A stretch of DNA of 64,000 bases from Agrococcus sp. SGAir0287 (GTDB lineage: Bacteria > Actinomycetota > Actinomycetes > Actinomycetales > Microbacteriaceae). A program made the position numbers and the translations under genes. The DNA lies in assembly GCF_005484985.1 (NCBI RefSeq), contig NZ_CP027942.1, positions 682,001-746,000 on the forward strand. The letters are read 5' to 3'. Below are positions 49,962 to 60,448 of this stretch, piece by piece. The notes beneath the pieces are model-generated. The model was not told where the DNA came from. It ran no database searches and saw only the letters and a list, made by a program, of their open reading frames with translations. The first letter of the stretch is position 1, and the number at the start of each line of letters is the position of its first letter.

Positions 49962-50972
49962 TCAGCGCCGCCGCGGCCTGCGCGCGCGCTTCGCGAGCCG
50001 CTTGTGCAGCTGGCGCATGAGGGTGCCCTGCTTCGGGTCGTCCTTGCCGCGCTCGGCGATCTCCGCCTTGATCGCCGCGCGGTCCTTCCGCAACGCCTCG
50101 ATGGCGTCGGCGCGGGCGTTCTCCGCGTCGACCTGCGCGACGTAGGCCTCGCCCGTCGCGCCGACGGCGAGCCACGAGAGGGCAATGAGCAGGATCTGGT
50201 TCACGAGGCCGAGCCAGATCAGAATGCCGAGCACCGCGGCGAACGATGCGACGAGCGGGTTCGCGCCGCCCGAGAGCAGCAGCGCCGCGAACTGCTTGAG
50301 GATCGCGAAGGCGACGGCGCACGCCACCGAGGCGCCGAGCAGCTGCCGCCACGGCAGGCGGAGGCGGCCGGCGAAGCGGTAGAGCAGGGCGACGACCGCC
50401 GTGTCGAGCGCGAGCTGCGCCAGCGCGCCGAGCACCTGGCCGACGCCGCCGATGCCGAGCGCGTCGGCGATCGCGCTCGTGATGACGAGGACGGCGGCGG
50501 AGGCGAGCACGAGCAGGCCGATGCCGAACGCGACCCCGAGGTCGCCGAGCTTCAGCAGCACCGGGAGTGCGCGCACGTCGGGGAGGTGGAAGACGGCGCG
50601 GAAGCCCTCGCGGCTCGTGCCGATCCATCCGATCGCCGTGATCAGGATGCCGACGGAGGCGATCGCGGTGCCCCAGGTGAGCACGCTCGATCCGATGAGC
50701 CCGTCGACGTCGATGAGGCCGGGGGAGTCCTCCCCGGTGCGCAGGAGCCCGGGCACGGAGCGGGCGACGGCGTCGATGACGCGGTCGCGCAGCGCCGAGT
50801 CGCCACCGAGCACGGCGGCGAAGATCGCGAAGCCGATGAAGAGGGCCGCGAAGAGCGAGAGGAAGGCGCTCAGCGTCATGCCCTGCGCGAAGACGGGGCC
50901 CTTCGCGGCCCCGTAGTGGGTGAGCGTCCTCGCCGGTCGAGACGCCATGACGCGTTCGATCGTGGTCGCCAC
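49962..50972 (-). CDS. YihY/BrkB-family membrane protein
   Basis: 336 residues if begun at GTG 50972 (GGGGGCAG upstream); an ATG at 50948 gives 328. It has about six spans, including LSAFLSLFAALFIGFAIFAAVLGG and SFAAVLGILIWLGLVNQILLIALSW, the latter being the conserved YihY C-terminal pattern. The C-terminal tail is cytoplasmic, charged and basic (KRARRPRRR). The family has no settled function despite its old RNase BN label. Start uncertain. Confidence 0.82.
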   Translation of the reverse strand: MATTIERVMASRPARTLTHYGAAKGPVFAQGMTLSAFLSLFAALFIGFAIFAAVLGGDSALRDRVIDAVARSVPGLLRTGEDSPGLIDVDGLIGSSVLTWGTAIASVGILITAIGWIGTSREGFRAVFHLPDVRALPVLLKLGDLGVAFGIGLLVLASAAVLVITSAIADALGIGGVGQVLGALAQLALDTAVVALLYRFAGRLRLPWRQLLGASVACAVAFAILKQFAALLLSGGANPLVASFAAVLGILIWLGLVNQILLIALSWLAVGATGEAYVAQVDAENARADAIEALRKDRAAIKAEIAERGKDDPKQGTLMRQLHKRLAKRARRPRRR

Positions 50973-51014
50973 CGTCTGCCCCCGTCCGTCGCATCCTCGG
51001 CCGTGCCGACAGCG

Positions 51015-51020
51015 TAGTCT
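51015..51020 (+). promoter_or_regulatory. -10 box for leaderless ptsI
   Basis: TAGTCT ends exactly 7 nt before the ATG at 51027, and no purine-rich ribosome site precedes the start. Confidence 0.5.
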
Positions 51021-51026
51021 TGCGGC

Positions 51027-52676
51027 ATGGCAGAGCTGCGTGGAGTCGGTGTCGGTCGCGGAATCGCTGCAGGCGTGGTACTGCGGATGCCGGAGCCGCT
51101 GGCCCCTCCGTCGACCGATCCGCTCGAGGGCGACGCCGACCAGGAGACCGCCCGCGTGCGCGAGGCGCTCGCCGACGTCGCGACCGAGCTGTCGCAGCGA
51201 GGCCGCGTCGCAGGCGGCGAGGCGCAGGAGGTGCTCGAGGCCGCCTCGCTCATGGCGCAGGACCCGGCGCTCGCCGACGACATCGCCGGTCGCATCGCCC
51301 AGGGCACGAACGGCGAACGCGCCGTGCACGAGGCGTTCGAGCAGTTCAAGACGATGCTCATCGCGCTCGGCGGCTACATGGCCGAGCGCGCCACCGACCT
51401 CGACGACGTCTCGCAGCGCGTCGTCGCCCGCCTGCGCGGCGTCCCGGCGCCCGGCGTCCCTGAGTCCGACGAGCCCTTCATCCTCCTCGCGCGCGACCTG
51501 GCCCCCGCGGACACGGCGACGCTCGACCTCGAGCGCACGCTCGCGCTCGTCACGCAGGACGGCGGTCCCACGAGCCACACGGCGATCCTCGCCCGCTCGA
51601 AGTCCATCACCGCCGTCGTCGGCGTCGAGGGCCTCCTCGCGTCCGTGCCCGACGGCACGCGCGTCGTCGTCGACGCGAAGAGCGGCGTCGTGACGCTCGA
51701 CCCCTCCGACGAGGAGGTCGAGGCGGCGCGCGCCGAGGCGGAGAGCCGAGCGGCGCGTGCGGACGCGCCGCTCACCGAGGGTGCGCTCGCGGACGGCACG
51801 AAGGTGCCGCTGCTCGCGAACGTCGGCCGGCCGGAGGACGCCGCCAAGGCGCTCGAGCTCGGCGCCGAGGGCGTCGGACTCTTCCGCACCGAGTTCCTCT
51901 TCCTCGATGCGAAGGAGGCGCCGTCGGTCGCCTCGCAGACCGAGTCGTACACGCGGATGCTGCAGGCGTTCGAGGGCAAGAAGGTCGTCGTGCGCGTGCT
52001 CGACGCCGGCGCCGACAAGCCGCTCGCGTTCCTCAACGACGCCGAGGAGGAGAACCCGGCGCTCGGCCTGCGCGGCATCCGTGCCCTGCGCGCGAGCGAG
52101 CAGATCCTGCGCGACCAGCTCGAGGCGCTCGCGGCGGCCGACGCGGCGACGAACGCCGACCTGTGGGTCATGGCGCCGATGATCGCCAACCAGGAGGAGA
52201 CGGAGTACTTCGTCGCGCTCGGTCGCGAGATGGGGCTGAAGACCGTCGGCGCGATGGCGGAGGTGCCCTCGATCGCCGTGCTCGCCGACCAGGTGATGGC
52301 CGCGGCCGACTTCGTGTCGATCGGCACGAACGACCTCACGCAGTACACGTTCGCCGCCGACCGCATGCTCGGCACCGTCGCGTCGTTCCAGGACCCGTGG
52401 CACCCGGCGGTGCTGCGCCTCATCAAGCTGCTCGGCGACGCGGGCGCCGAGGCGGGCAAGCCCGTCGGCGTGTGCGGCGAGGCAGCAGCCGATCCGGCAC
52501 TCGCCGTCGTGCTCGTGGGCCTCGGCGTCACGTCGCTGTCCATGAGCCCCGCCGCGTTCGCGGACGTGCGCGCCGAGCTCCTCGAGGTCACGCTCGAGCA
52601 GGCGAAGGCGAAGGCCGCCGCGGCGCTGACGGCGTCGTCGGCCGCCGGCGCACGCGACGCGGCCGCTGCAGCCTGA
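51027..52676 (+). CDS. ptsI: PTS enzyme I (phosphoenolpyruvate-protein phosphotransferase)
   Basis: 549 residues. His184 in GGPTSHTAILARS is the phosphorylated histidine. EGVGLFRTEFLF, VRVLDAGADKPLAFL and GIRALRASEQILRDQLEAL line the PEP site, VCGEAAADP carries the C-terminal Cys-Gly-Glu loop. It phosphorylates HPr to start PTS sugar uptake. HPr and permeases are not in the window. It is a single-gene unit with its own terminator. Confidence 0.96.
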   Translation: MAELRGVGVGRGIAAGVVLRMPEPLAPPSTDPLEGDADQETARVREALADVATELSQRGRVAGGEAQEVLEAASLMAQDPALADDIAGRIAQGTNGERAVHEAFEQFKTMLIALGGYMAERATDLDDVSQRVVARLRGVPAPGVPESDEPFILLARDLAPADTATLDLERTLALVTQDGGPTSHTAILARSKSITAVVGVEGLLASVPDGTRVVVDAKSGVVTLDPSDEEVEAARAEAESRAARADAPLTEGALADGTKVPLLANVGRPEDAAKALELGAEGVGLFRTEFLFLDAKEAPSVASQTESYTRMLQAFEGKKVVVRVLDAGADKPLAFLNDAEEENPALGLRGIRALRASEQILRDQLEALAAADAATNADLWVMAPMIANQEETEYFVALGREMGLKTVGAMAEVPSIAVLADQVMAAADFVSIGTNDLTQYTFAADRMLGTVASFQDPWHPAVLRLIKLLGDAGAEAGKPVGVCGEAAADPALAVVLVGLGVTSLSMSPAAFADVRAELLEVTLEQAKAKAAAALTASSAAGARDAAAAA

Positions 52677-52700
52677 CGGGCGGGCGCTGCACGACGAGAC

Positions 52701-52725
52701 GACCGCGCGCCTTCGGCGCGCGGTC
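52701..52725 (+). terminator. Terminator after ptsI
   Basis: Perfect 11-bp arms GACCGCGCGCC (52701-52711) and GGCGCGCGGTC (52715-52725) with TTC loop, between the convergent ptsI and TspO-like genes. Confidence 0.8.
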
Positions 52726-52751
52726 GCCCGCGTCTGGGCCTCGGGCTGTCG

Positions 52752-53561
52752 TCAGGTCGCGAGGCCGTGCTCGCGACGCGAGCGCAGCCGCAGCGCCACC
52801 GTGGCCGCGGCGACGACGACCGCGACGACGACCGCGACGATGGCGACCACCGTGCTCTCGGGCTCGGAGGTCGCGCGGCCGACCGCGAGCCACGAGACGC
52901 CCCAGACGATCGAGAGCATCGGCGCGATGCGGCCCTTGCCGTAGACGGCGAGCGCGACGCCGACCGCGGCGACGACGACGAGCATGATGGACGCGGGCAC
53001 GTCGAAGGCCGCGGGGCGCAGCCCCATGTCGGCGAGCCACGCCGCGACGTTCGCGACCGTCGCGACGCAGACCCATCCGAGGTAGAGGCCGAACGTGCCA
53101 TCCACGACGACGCGCTCGACGAGGGTCGCCGGGCGCGAGCGCACGAGCACGACGAAGATCACGATGAGCGACAGCAGCAGCGCGACGATGATCACGACCG
53201 TCAGGGCGACGAGGCCCGACGTGCTCGCGAGGATCCACGCCGCGTTCAGCACGAGCGACGCGAGCGCGAGCCAGCCCATGCGACGCTGGCGGGGCTCGTC
53301 CTGATGACGGGGGAGCACCTGCCAGATGGCGTAGGCGGCCAGGCCGAGGTAGATGACCGACCAGATGGAGAACGCCGGACCGGCGGGCGCCAGCGGCGTC
53401 GCCGTCGCCGCGAACGCGCCGTCGCCGCCTTCCTGCACCTCGGTGCCGCCGAACGCGCCCGAGCCGAGCGCGGCGGCGGCGATCGTGACGGGCAGGGCGA
53501 CGAGCACGACGATCGCACGGACGCGATCGGCGGTGGTGGCGGAGGTCGTGGCGGTGCTCAT
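52752..53561 (-). CDS. TspO/MBR-related membrane protein
   Basis: 269 residues from ATG 53561, about seven to eight spans. The segment LAPAGPAFSIWSVIYLGLAAYAIWQ resembles the conserved PPGWVFPxVWxxLY region of TspO/MBR proteins, and similar long actinobacterial members are annotated as tryptophan-rich sensory-like. Binding of porphyrins or a transport role is possible but not shown. TACCGT lies 8 nt before the ATG. Confidence 0.7.
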   Translation of the reverse strand: MSTATTSATTADRVRAIVVLVALPVTIAAAALGSGAFGGTEVQEGGDGAFAATATPLAPAGPAFSIWSVIYLGLAAYAIWQVLPRHQDEPRQRRMGWLALASLVLNAAWILASTSGLVALTVVIIVALLLSLIVIFVVLVRSRPATLVERVVVDGTFGLYLGWVCVATVANVAAWLADMGLRPAAFDVPASIMLVVVAAVGVALAVYGKGRIAPMLSIVWGVSWLAVGRATSEPESTVVAIVAVVVAVVVAAATVALRLRSRREHGLAT

Positions 53562-53664
53562 GCCCTCGACGGTAGCGACGGGGAGGGCCGCCGGCCGCGC
53601 GCTTGACACCCGTGCGGAGCGGTGTTAGTCAGTCGGCTGACGAATAGGCCCGCGACGACGGAGG

Positions 53665-54492
53665 CTAGAGGATCTGGCCGATCGGCTCGCGCTTCTCGGC
53701 CTGGAAGCGATCCTCCGTGCGGCCGTAGGCCCAGTAGCCCGAGAGCGAGAGGTCCTCGCGGCGGATGCCCTGGCGACGCACGACGTCGCGGATGGCCTTC
53801 ATCGACTCGCGCTCGCCGTGCGCGAAGACCTGCGTGCGCCCGTCGGCGAACGCGTGCGCCGCGACCGCGTCGGCGAGCACGGGGGAGGTGCCCGCCGCCA
53901 CGTCGTCGCCGCGGTGCAGCCACACCAGCTCGATGCCCGCGGGCCTCGGCAGCGGCAGCTCGTCGGCGGCGCCGTGCACCTCGACGTAGGCGGTGCCGAC
54001 CGCCGTGGGCGCGTGCTCCGCCATCCAGGCGAGCGCCGCGCCGATGGCGGGGATGGCCGACTCGTCGCCGGCGAGCAGGTGCGCGTCGGCCGACGGATCG
54101 GGCACGTAGGCGCCGCCGGGGCCGGAGAACACGATCCGCTCGCCCGGCTGCGCCCGCGCGGCCCACGGGCCGGCGAGGCCGACGTCGCCGTGCACGACGA
54201 CGTCGATCGCCACGCGCTCGGCCTCGACGACCGGCACCGAGTACGTGCGCGAGACCGGCAGCTGCTCAGGAGCGAGGGTCGCCCGCAGCTCCTCCACGTC
54301 CCACGGCGCATCGAGGTCGTGGCCGGGCTGCGTGAACCAGAGCTTCACATAGCGGTCGGTCGGAGTCGCGTCCGAGAACGCGGCGAGCCCGTCGCCACCG
54401 GCCCAGATGCGCACGATGTGCGGGGCACGCCACTCGACCGCCACCACCTCCAGCACGTGCGTCGGGCGACTGCGGCGTGCGGGCGCGGACAT
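53665..54492 (-). CDS. Siderophore-interacting protein (FAD ferric reductase, ViuB-like)
   Basis: 275 residues from ATG 54492 (GAGGAGCTCC). SIP/ViuB-family: RYVKLWFTQPG and the FAD motif VSRTYSVPVVEAERVAIDVVVHGD-like stretch, then GPGGAYVPDPSADAHLLAGDESAIPAIGAAL, FAHGERESMKAIRDVV and SLSGYWAYGRTEDRFQAEKRE are typical in order. It releases iron from ferric siderophores in the cytoplasm using NADPH. The leader holds an AGGTT-rich motif that could be a DtxR/IdeR site. No siderophore transport genes are in view. Confidence 0.9.
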   Translation of the reverse strand: MSAPARRSRPTHVLEVVAVEWRAPHIVRIWAGGDGLAAFSDATPTDRYVKLWFTQPGHDLDAPWDVEELRATLAPEQLPVSRTYSVPVVEAERVAIDVVVHGDVGLAGPWAARAQPGERIVFSGPGGAYVPDPSADAHLLAGDESAIPAIGAALAWMAEHAPTAVGTAYVEVHGAADELPLPRPAGIELVWLHRGDDVAAGTSPVLADAVAAHAFADGRTQVFAHGERESMKAIRDVVRRQGIRREDLSLSGYWAYGRTEDRFQAEKREPIGQIL

Positions 54493-54510
54493 GGAGCTCC
54501 TCGGGTCGGG

Positions 54511-54528
54511 CAACCTCACCAACCTATC
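54511..54528 (-). promoter_or_regulatory. Weak candidate DtxR/IdeR box before the siderophore-interacting gene
   Basis: On the minus strand the sequence reads GATAGGTTGGTGAGGTTG. The left half fits the TTAGGTTAG half-site, but the right half is a direct AGGTT rather than the expected inverted CTAACCT. Iron control is expected for such genes, yet the match is poor. Confidence 0.25.
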
Positions 54529-54629
54529 CGTCATGCGTCCTGCAGGCGATCCGGGGTGGTGGAGGGGAATCTTCCCTTCACCGACCCGAATCGCCTGCGA
54601 TGCGCATCCCGACGCATCCACCAGGACGC

Positions 54630-54663
54630 GAGACGGCCCGGAGCCGAGGCTCCGGGCCGTCTC
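54630..54663 (-). terminator. Terminator of the sdh operon
   Basis: Perfect 15-bp arms GAGACGGCCCGGAGC (54630-54644) and GCTCCGGGCCGTCTC (54649-54663) with CGAG loop, 18 bp beyond the sdhB stop on the minus strand. Confidence 0.85.
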
Positions 54664-54681
54664 GATCGGTGCGTCGGCGCG

Positions 54682-55641
54682 TCAGGACACGCGGCCGGAC
54701 GTCATCGCCGCCTTGACCTCGGCGATCGCCTTCGTCACCTCGATGCCGCGGGGGCACGCGTCGGTGCAGTTGAAGGTCGTGCGGCACCGCCACACGCCCT
54801 CCTTGTCGTTGAGGATGTCGAGGCGCACCTGCGAGGCCTCGTCGCGGCTGTCGAAGATGAAGCGGTGCGCGTTCACGATCGCGGCCGGACCGAAGTACTG
54901 CCCGTCGGTCCAGAACACGGGGCACGAGGTCGTGCACGCGGCGCAGAGGATGCACTTCGTCGTGTCGTCGAAGCGCTCGCGCTGCGCGATGGTCTGGTGG
55001 CGCTCCTTCTCGGGCTTGCCGGAGGCCTGCAGGAAGGGCTGGATCTCGCGGAAGGAGTCGAAGAACGGCTCCATGTCCACGATGAGGTCCTTCTCGAGCG
55101 GCAGGCCCTTGATCGCCTCGACGTAGATGGGCTTCGACGTGTCGAAGTCCTTGATGAGCGCCTTGCACGCGAGGCGGTTGCGGCCGTTGATGCGCATGGC
55201 GTCCGAGCCGCACACGCCGTGCGCGCACGAGCGGCGGAACGTGAGCGTCGAGTCCTGCTCCCACTTGATGCGGTGCAGGGCGTCGAGGATGCGCTCGGTC
55301 GGGTACATCTCGACGTCGTAGTCGACCCACTTCGGCTCGTCGTCGACCTCGGGGTCGTAGCGGCGGATGTTGAGGGTCACCGTGAAGGACTGCGGCTCCT
55401 CGATCGCCTCCTCGGCCGGTGCTCCGCCGGCAGGGTCGGCGATCGGCTCGCCGCCGGTCGTCTCGGGGCCTGCGGCAACCTCGCCGCCGATGGCGGTGCC
55501 GGGCTCGGAGGGCGACACGGCCTGGCTGTCGGCGTTCGTCGCGGCACCTGCCTCGGCGGCCTGCGCCTGCGGCTCGCCGGCCTCGACCGCTGCCTCCTGC
55601 GAGGTGACGGGCGTGTTCTTCTCGCTCTCGTGCGTGGCCAT
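54682..55641 (-). CDS. sdhB: Succinate dehydrogenase iron-sulfur subunit with N-terminal extension
   Basis: 319 residues. The core from about residue 85 (SFTVTLNIRRYDPEVDDEPKW) has the [2Fe-2S] cysteines in RRSCAHGVCGSDAM and RLACKAL, then CILCAACTTSCP and CRTTFNCTDACPRG for the [4Fe-4S] and [3Fe-4S] clusters. The first 84 or so residues are Ala/Glu/Gly/Pro-rich and low-complexity, unlike the usual 240-260-residue protein. The ATG at 55641 lies 4 bp after sdhA; there is no good alternative start near the core. Confidence 0.95.
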   Translation of the reverse strand: MATHESEKNTPVTSQEAAVEAGEPQAQAAEAGAATNADSQAVSPSEPGTAIGGEVAAGPETTGGEPIADPAGGAPAEEAIEEPQSFTVTLNIRRYDPEVDDEPKWVDYDVEMYPTERILDALHRIKWEQDSTLTFRRSCAHGVCGSDAMRINGRNRLACKALIKDFDTSKPIYVEAIKGLPLEKDLIVDMEPFFDSFREIQPFLQASGKPEKERHQTIAQRERFDDTTKCILCAACTTSCPVFWTDGQYFGPAAIVNAHRFIFDSRDEASQVRLDILNDKEGVWRCRTTFNCTDACPRGIEVTKAIAEVKAAMTSGRVS

Positions 55642-55645
55642 GGCC

Positions 55646-57439
<1,794 letters not shown>

Positions 57440-57459
57440 GTGGTGCAGGGACTCCTGGA

Positions 57460-57924
57460 TCAGCGGTCGGCGCAGAAGGACGCCAGCAGCTCGGGGTCGG
57501 CGCCTGCGGGGCAGGGGTCGAACGTGAACGTGATGAGCGTCCCGAGCACGATGAGGATGATGGCGGCGCCGGCGATCGCGCCGAGGGCGACGCGGCGCAG
57601 CGGCTCGCGGTGCACGTAGTCGTTGACGATCGTGCGCATGCCGTTCGACCCGTGGAGGACCGCGAGCCACAGCATCACGACGTCCCACCACTGCCACAGC
57701 GGGTTGGCGAACTTGCCGCCGATGAACCCGAAGTCGATCGCCTGGATGCCGCCGGGCGTGAAGAGCAGGTTGTAGAAGAGGTGGCCGAAGATCAGCACGA
57801 CGAGCACGACGCCCGAGACGCGCATGAAGATCCAGCCGGCCTTCTCGAGGTTCGGGCCGCGGCGGCCCGTCGAGCGCGCGGGGTACGCGTACGGCGTGCG
57901 AGGGCTCTCGATGGTCGCGGACAT
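57460..57924 (-). CDS. sdhD: Succinate dehydrogenase membrane anchor subunit D
   Basis: 154 residues from ATG 57924, whose first base is the last of the sdhC stop region. Three spans: [23 protein letters not shown] (with the heme-type His), [22 protein letters not shown] and [22 protein letters not shown]. Along with SdhC it binds the quinone and heme and anchors SdhAB. Confidence 0.9.
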   Translation of the reverse strand: MSATIESPRTPYAYPARSTGRRGPNLEKAGWIFMRVSGVVLVVLIFGHLFYNLLFTPGGIQAIDFGFIGGKFANPLWQWWDVVMLWLAVLHGSNGMRTIVNDYVHREPLRRVALGAIAGAAIILIVLGTLITFTFDPCPAGADPELLASFCADR

Positions 57925-58346
57925 CAGTGCTCCCCGAAGACGTTCGCGAGGTGCGTCGGCGTGAAGCCGGCCATGAGCACGATCACGAGCGCGATGACGA
58001 CCCAGAACAGGATGCGCTGGATGCGCGTCGCAGCCGGGAAGGCGTCGACGGCGATGATGCGCAGGCCGTTCATCGCATGGAACACGACGGCGCCGACGAG
58101 GACGACCTCGCCGAGCCCCATGATCGGGTTCTTGTACGTCGCGATGACGGCGTTGTAGGCCTCCGGGCTCACGCGGATGAGCGACGTGTCGAGCACGTGC
58201 ACCAGGAGGAAGAAGTAGATGCCGATGCCCGAGATGCGGTGCAGGACCCACGACCACATGCCTTCGTTGCCGCGGTAGAGCGTGCCCGCGATGCGGAGAC
58301 GCGACGGCTTGGGATCGGCGAGGGTCGGGGTGCGGGAGCTTGCCAC
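57924..58346 (-). CDS. sdhC: Succinate dehydrogenase cytochrome b subunit C
   Basis: 140 residues from GTG 58346 (GAGGAGGGC). [28 protein letters not shown] has the SdhC signature HRxSG and the heme-ligand His, followed by [18 protein letters not shown] and [17 protein letters not shown]. First gene of sdhCDAB. It faces lipB divergently across 177 bp, which should hold both promoters. Confidence 0.93.
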   Translation of the reverse strand: MASSRTPTLADPKPSRLRIAGTLYRGNEGMWSWVLHRISGIGIYFFLLVHVLDTSLIRVSPEAYNAVIATYKNPIMGLGEVVLVGAVVFHAMNGLRIIAVDAFPAATRIQRILFWVVIALVIVLMAGFTPTHLANVFGEH

Positions 58347-58511
58347 GCGTGCCCTCCTCACGAGACTCGTACGAGCGGATGCCACTGTCGATCCTAGGCC
58401 CGCCGATGGCGTGCACCGAACCACGTGCGGCGCAAGAACCTCGTATCTTCCGCTCGCGGACCCGACGCGCCGTGCGAGCACGGGGCATTTCCAGACTCGG
58501 TGCAGAAACAG

Positions 58512-58517
58512 TAGGGT
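58512..58517 (+). promoter_or_regulatory. -10 box for leaderless lipB
   Basis: TAGGGT ends exactly 7 nt before the ATG at 58524. Confidence 0.5.
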
Positions 58518-58523
58518 CGGGCC

Positions 58524-59186
58524 ATGCGAGTCATGAGGCTCGGCCGCGAGGTCGACTACCAGCAGGCGTGGGCGCTGCAACGACGCTTGCACGACGAGGT
58601 CGTGGAGGGCGGCGAGGATGCGCTGCTGCTGCTCGAGCACGCGTCGGTGCTCACGGCGGGCACGAGCACGCGCGAGAGCGACCTGCCGCTCGACGGCTCG
58701 CCCGTCGTGCGCGTCGACCGTGGTGGGCGCATCACGTGGCACGGTCCGGGTCAGCTCGTGGCGTACCCCATCGTGCGCATCGGCGAGCTGGGCGTCGTCG
58801 ACTGGGTCCGCAGGCTCGAGCAGGCGGTCATCGACGTGCTCCGGCCCCTCGGGCTCGACGCCGAGCGCGTGCCGGGTCGCGCCGGCGTGTGGCTGCGCGG
58901 CGACGGCTCGCCCCTCGCCCGCGACGCGAAGCTCGCGCAGGTCGGCGTGCGCGTCGCCGCCGGCGTGTCGATGCACGGCGTCGCCGTGAACGTCGACCCC
59001 GACCTGTCCGAGTTCGCGCGCATCGTGCCGTGCGGCATCACGGACGCCGACGTCACCTCCATCGCCGCGCGGCTCGGCTCCGCGCCGAGCGTCGAGGAGG
59101 TGGGCGACGCGTTCGCCGACGCGCTGATCGCGCTCGGCGTCGCCGCGATCCCCGCCGCATCCGCCCGTCCGGTCGTCGCCGCATGA
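58524..59186 (+). CDS. lipB: Octanoyltransferase
   Basis: 220 residues. [21 protein letters not shown] is the LipB signature, [10 protein letters not shown] holds the catalytic Lys and [12 protein letters not shown] the thiol Cys. It moves octanoate from acyl-carrier protein to lipoyl domains. It overlaps lipA by 4 bp, so the two lipoate genes are coupled. Confidence 0.95.
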   Translation: MRVMRLGREVDYQQAWALQRRLHDEVVEGGEDALLLLEHASVLTAGTSTRESDLPLDGSPVVRVDRGGRITWHGPGQLVAYPIVRIGELGVVDWVRRLEQAVIDVLRPLGLDAERVPGRAGVWLRGDGSPLARDAKLAQVGVRVAAGVSMHGVAVNVDPDLSEFARIVPCGITDADVTSIAARLGSAPSVEEVGDAFADALIALGVAAIPAASARPVVAA

Positions 59187-60241
59187 ACTGCGCAGGGCCG
59201 GTCGGCGAGGTGCAGCAGGCCTCGCCCGCGGGCGCTCCGGAGGGGCGCCGACTGCTGCGGCTCGAGGTGCGCAACGCGCAGACGCCCATCGAGCGCAAGC
59301 CGCCGTGGATCCGCACCCGCGCGCGCATGGGGCCCGAGTACACCGCGCTCACCGAGCTCGTCGAGCAGCAGGACCTGCATACCGTGTGCCAGTCGGCGGG
59401 CTGCCCCAACATCTACGAGTGCTGGGAGGACCGCGAGGCCACCTTCCTCATCGGCGGCGACCAGTGCACGCGACGCTGCGACTTCTGCCAGATCGACACG
59501 GGCAGGCCCGCGCTGCTCGACCGCCTCGAGCCCGGGCGGGTCGCGGAGTCGGTGCGCCGCATGGGGCTGCGCTACGCGACGGTGACGGGCGTGTGCCGCG
59601 ACGACCTCGAGGATGAGGGGATCTGGCTGTACGCCGAGACCGTGCGCCGCATCCACGAGGTGAACCCCGGCGTCGGCGTCGAGATGCTCGCGCCCGACTT
59701 CACGGGGCACCGCCACCTGCTCGACGAGCTCTTCGCCACGCGGCCCGAGGTCTTCGCGCACAACGTCGAGACCGTGCCGAGGATCTTCCGTCGCATCCGG
59801 CCCGGATTCCGCTTCGAGCGCTCGCTCGACGTGCTCCGATGGAGCCGCGAGGCGGGACTCGTGACGAAGTCGAACCTCATCCTCGGGATGGGGGAGACGG
59901 ACGCCGAGGTGCTCGACACGCTCGAGGTGCTGCACGATGCGGGCTGCGACCTCATCACGATCACGCAGTACCTGCGCCCCTCGCCGCGGCACCACCCCGT
60001 CGACCGCTGGGTCGAGCCGGAGGCGTTCGCCGACCTCGCCGAGGCGGCGACCGAGATCGGCTTCGCCGGCGTCATGTCGGGACCGCTCGTGCGCTCGTCC
60101 TACCGTGCGGGCACGCTCTACCGGCAGGCGCTCGCGGCGCGCGGCACCGGGCAGGCGGCGTCGATCGTCGCGGGGCTCGGAGCGGGTGCTGCGGCTCCCG
60201 TCTCGGCGCCGGGCATCACGAACGGCGGCCGCGCGGCGTAG
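59183..60241 (+). CDS. lipA: Lipoyl synthase
   Basis: 352 residues from ATG 59183. Radical-SAM enzyme with the auxiliary cluster [12 protein letters not shown] and the SAM cluster [38 protein letters not shown] and [15 protein letters not shown] are conserved, and the C-terminal RSSYRAG carries the Ser ligand. It inserts sulfur into octanoyl groups. Followed by the repeat array at 60251-60347. Confidence 0.96.
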   Translation: MNCAGPVGEVQQASPAGAPEGRRLLRLEVRNAQTPIERKPPWIRTRARMGPEYTALTELVEQQDLHTVCQSAGCPNIYECWEDREATFLIGGDQCTRRCDFCQIDTGRPALLDRLEPGRVAESVRRMGLRYATVTGVCRDDLEDEGIWLYAETVRRIHEVNPGVGVEMLAPDFTGHRHLLDELFATRPEVFAHNVETVPRIFRRIRPGFRFERSLDVLRWSREAGLVTKSNLILGMGETDAEVLDTLEVLHDAGCDLITITQYLRPSPRHHPVDRWVEPEAFADLAEAATEIGFAGVMSGPLVRSSYRAGTLYRQALAARGTGQAASIVAGLGAGAAAPVSAPGITNGGRAA

Positions 60242-60250
60242 GGCATCGGC

Positions 60251-60347
60251 GATTGGCGACTTCGGCCGCTGATTGGCGACCTCCGCCGAGGTGATCGGCG
60301 ACTTCGACCGTGTGGAAGTCGCCAATCAGTGGTGGAAGTCGCCAATC
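60251..60347. repeat. Array of five GATTGGCGACTTC units, three forward and two inverted
   Basis: Forward units at 60251-60263, 60271-60283 (CTC end) and 60293-60305 (GATCGG); inverted GAAGTCGCCAATC at 60315-60327 and 60335-60347. The same unit occurs five times at 62886-62980 and once in variant form at 24480-24492. It lies between convergent lipA and the glycosyltransferase, so it can act as a bidirectional terminator, but its repeated structure suggests a REP-like family. Confidence 0.8.
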
Positions 60348-60448
60348 CCCATCGAGTGGCCACGTTCCGCGACCGAACCCCGTCGATCGGCGCACATCGG
60401 CGCCGATCGATGCCCGGCCGCCGCGCTGCCCGCCGCGGCGAGCAAGCG

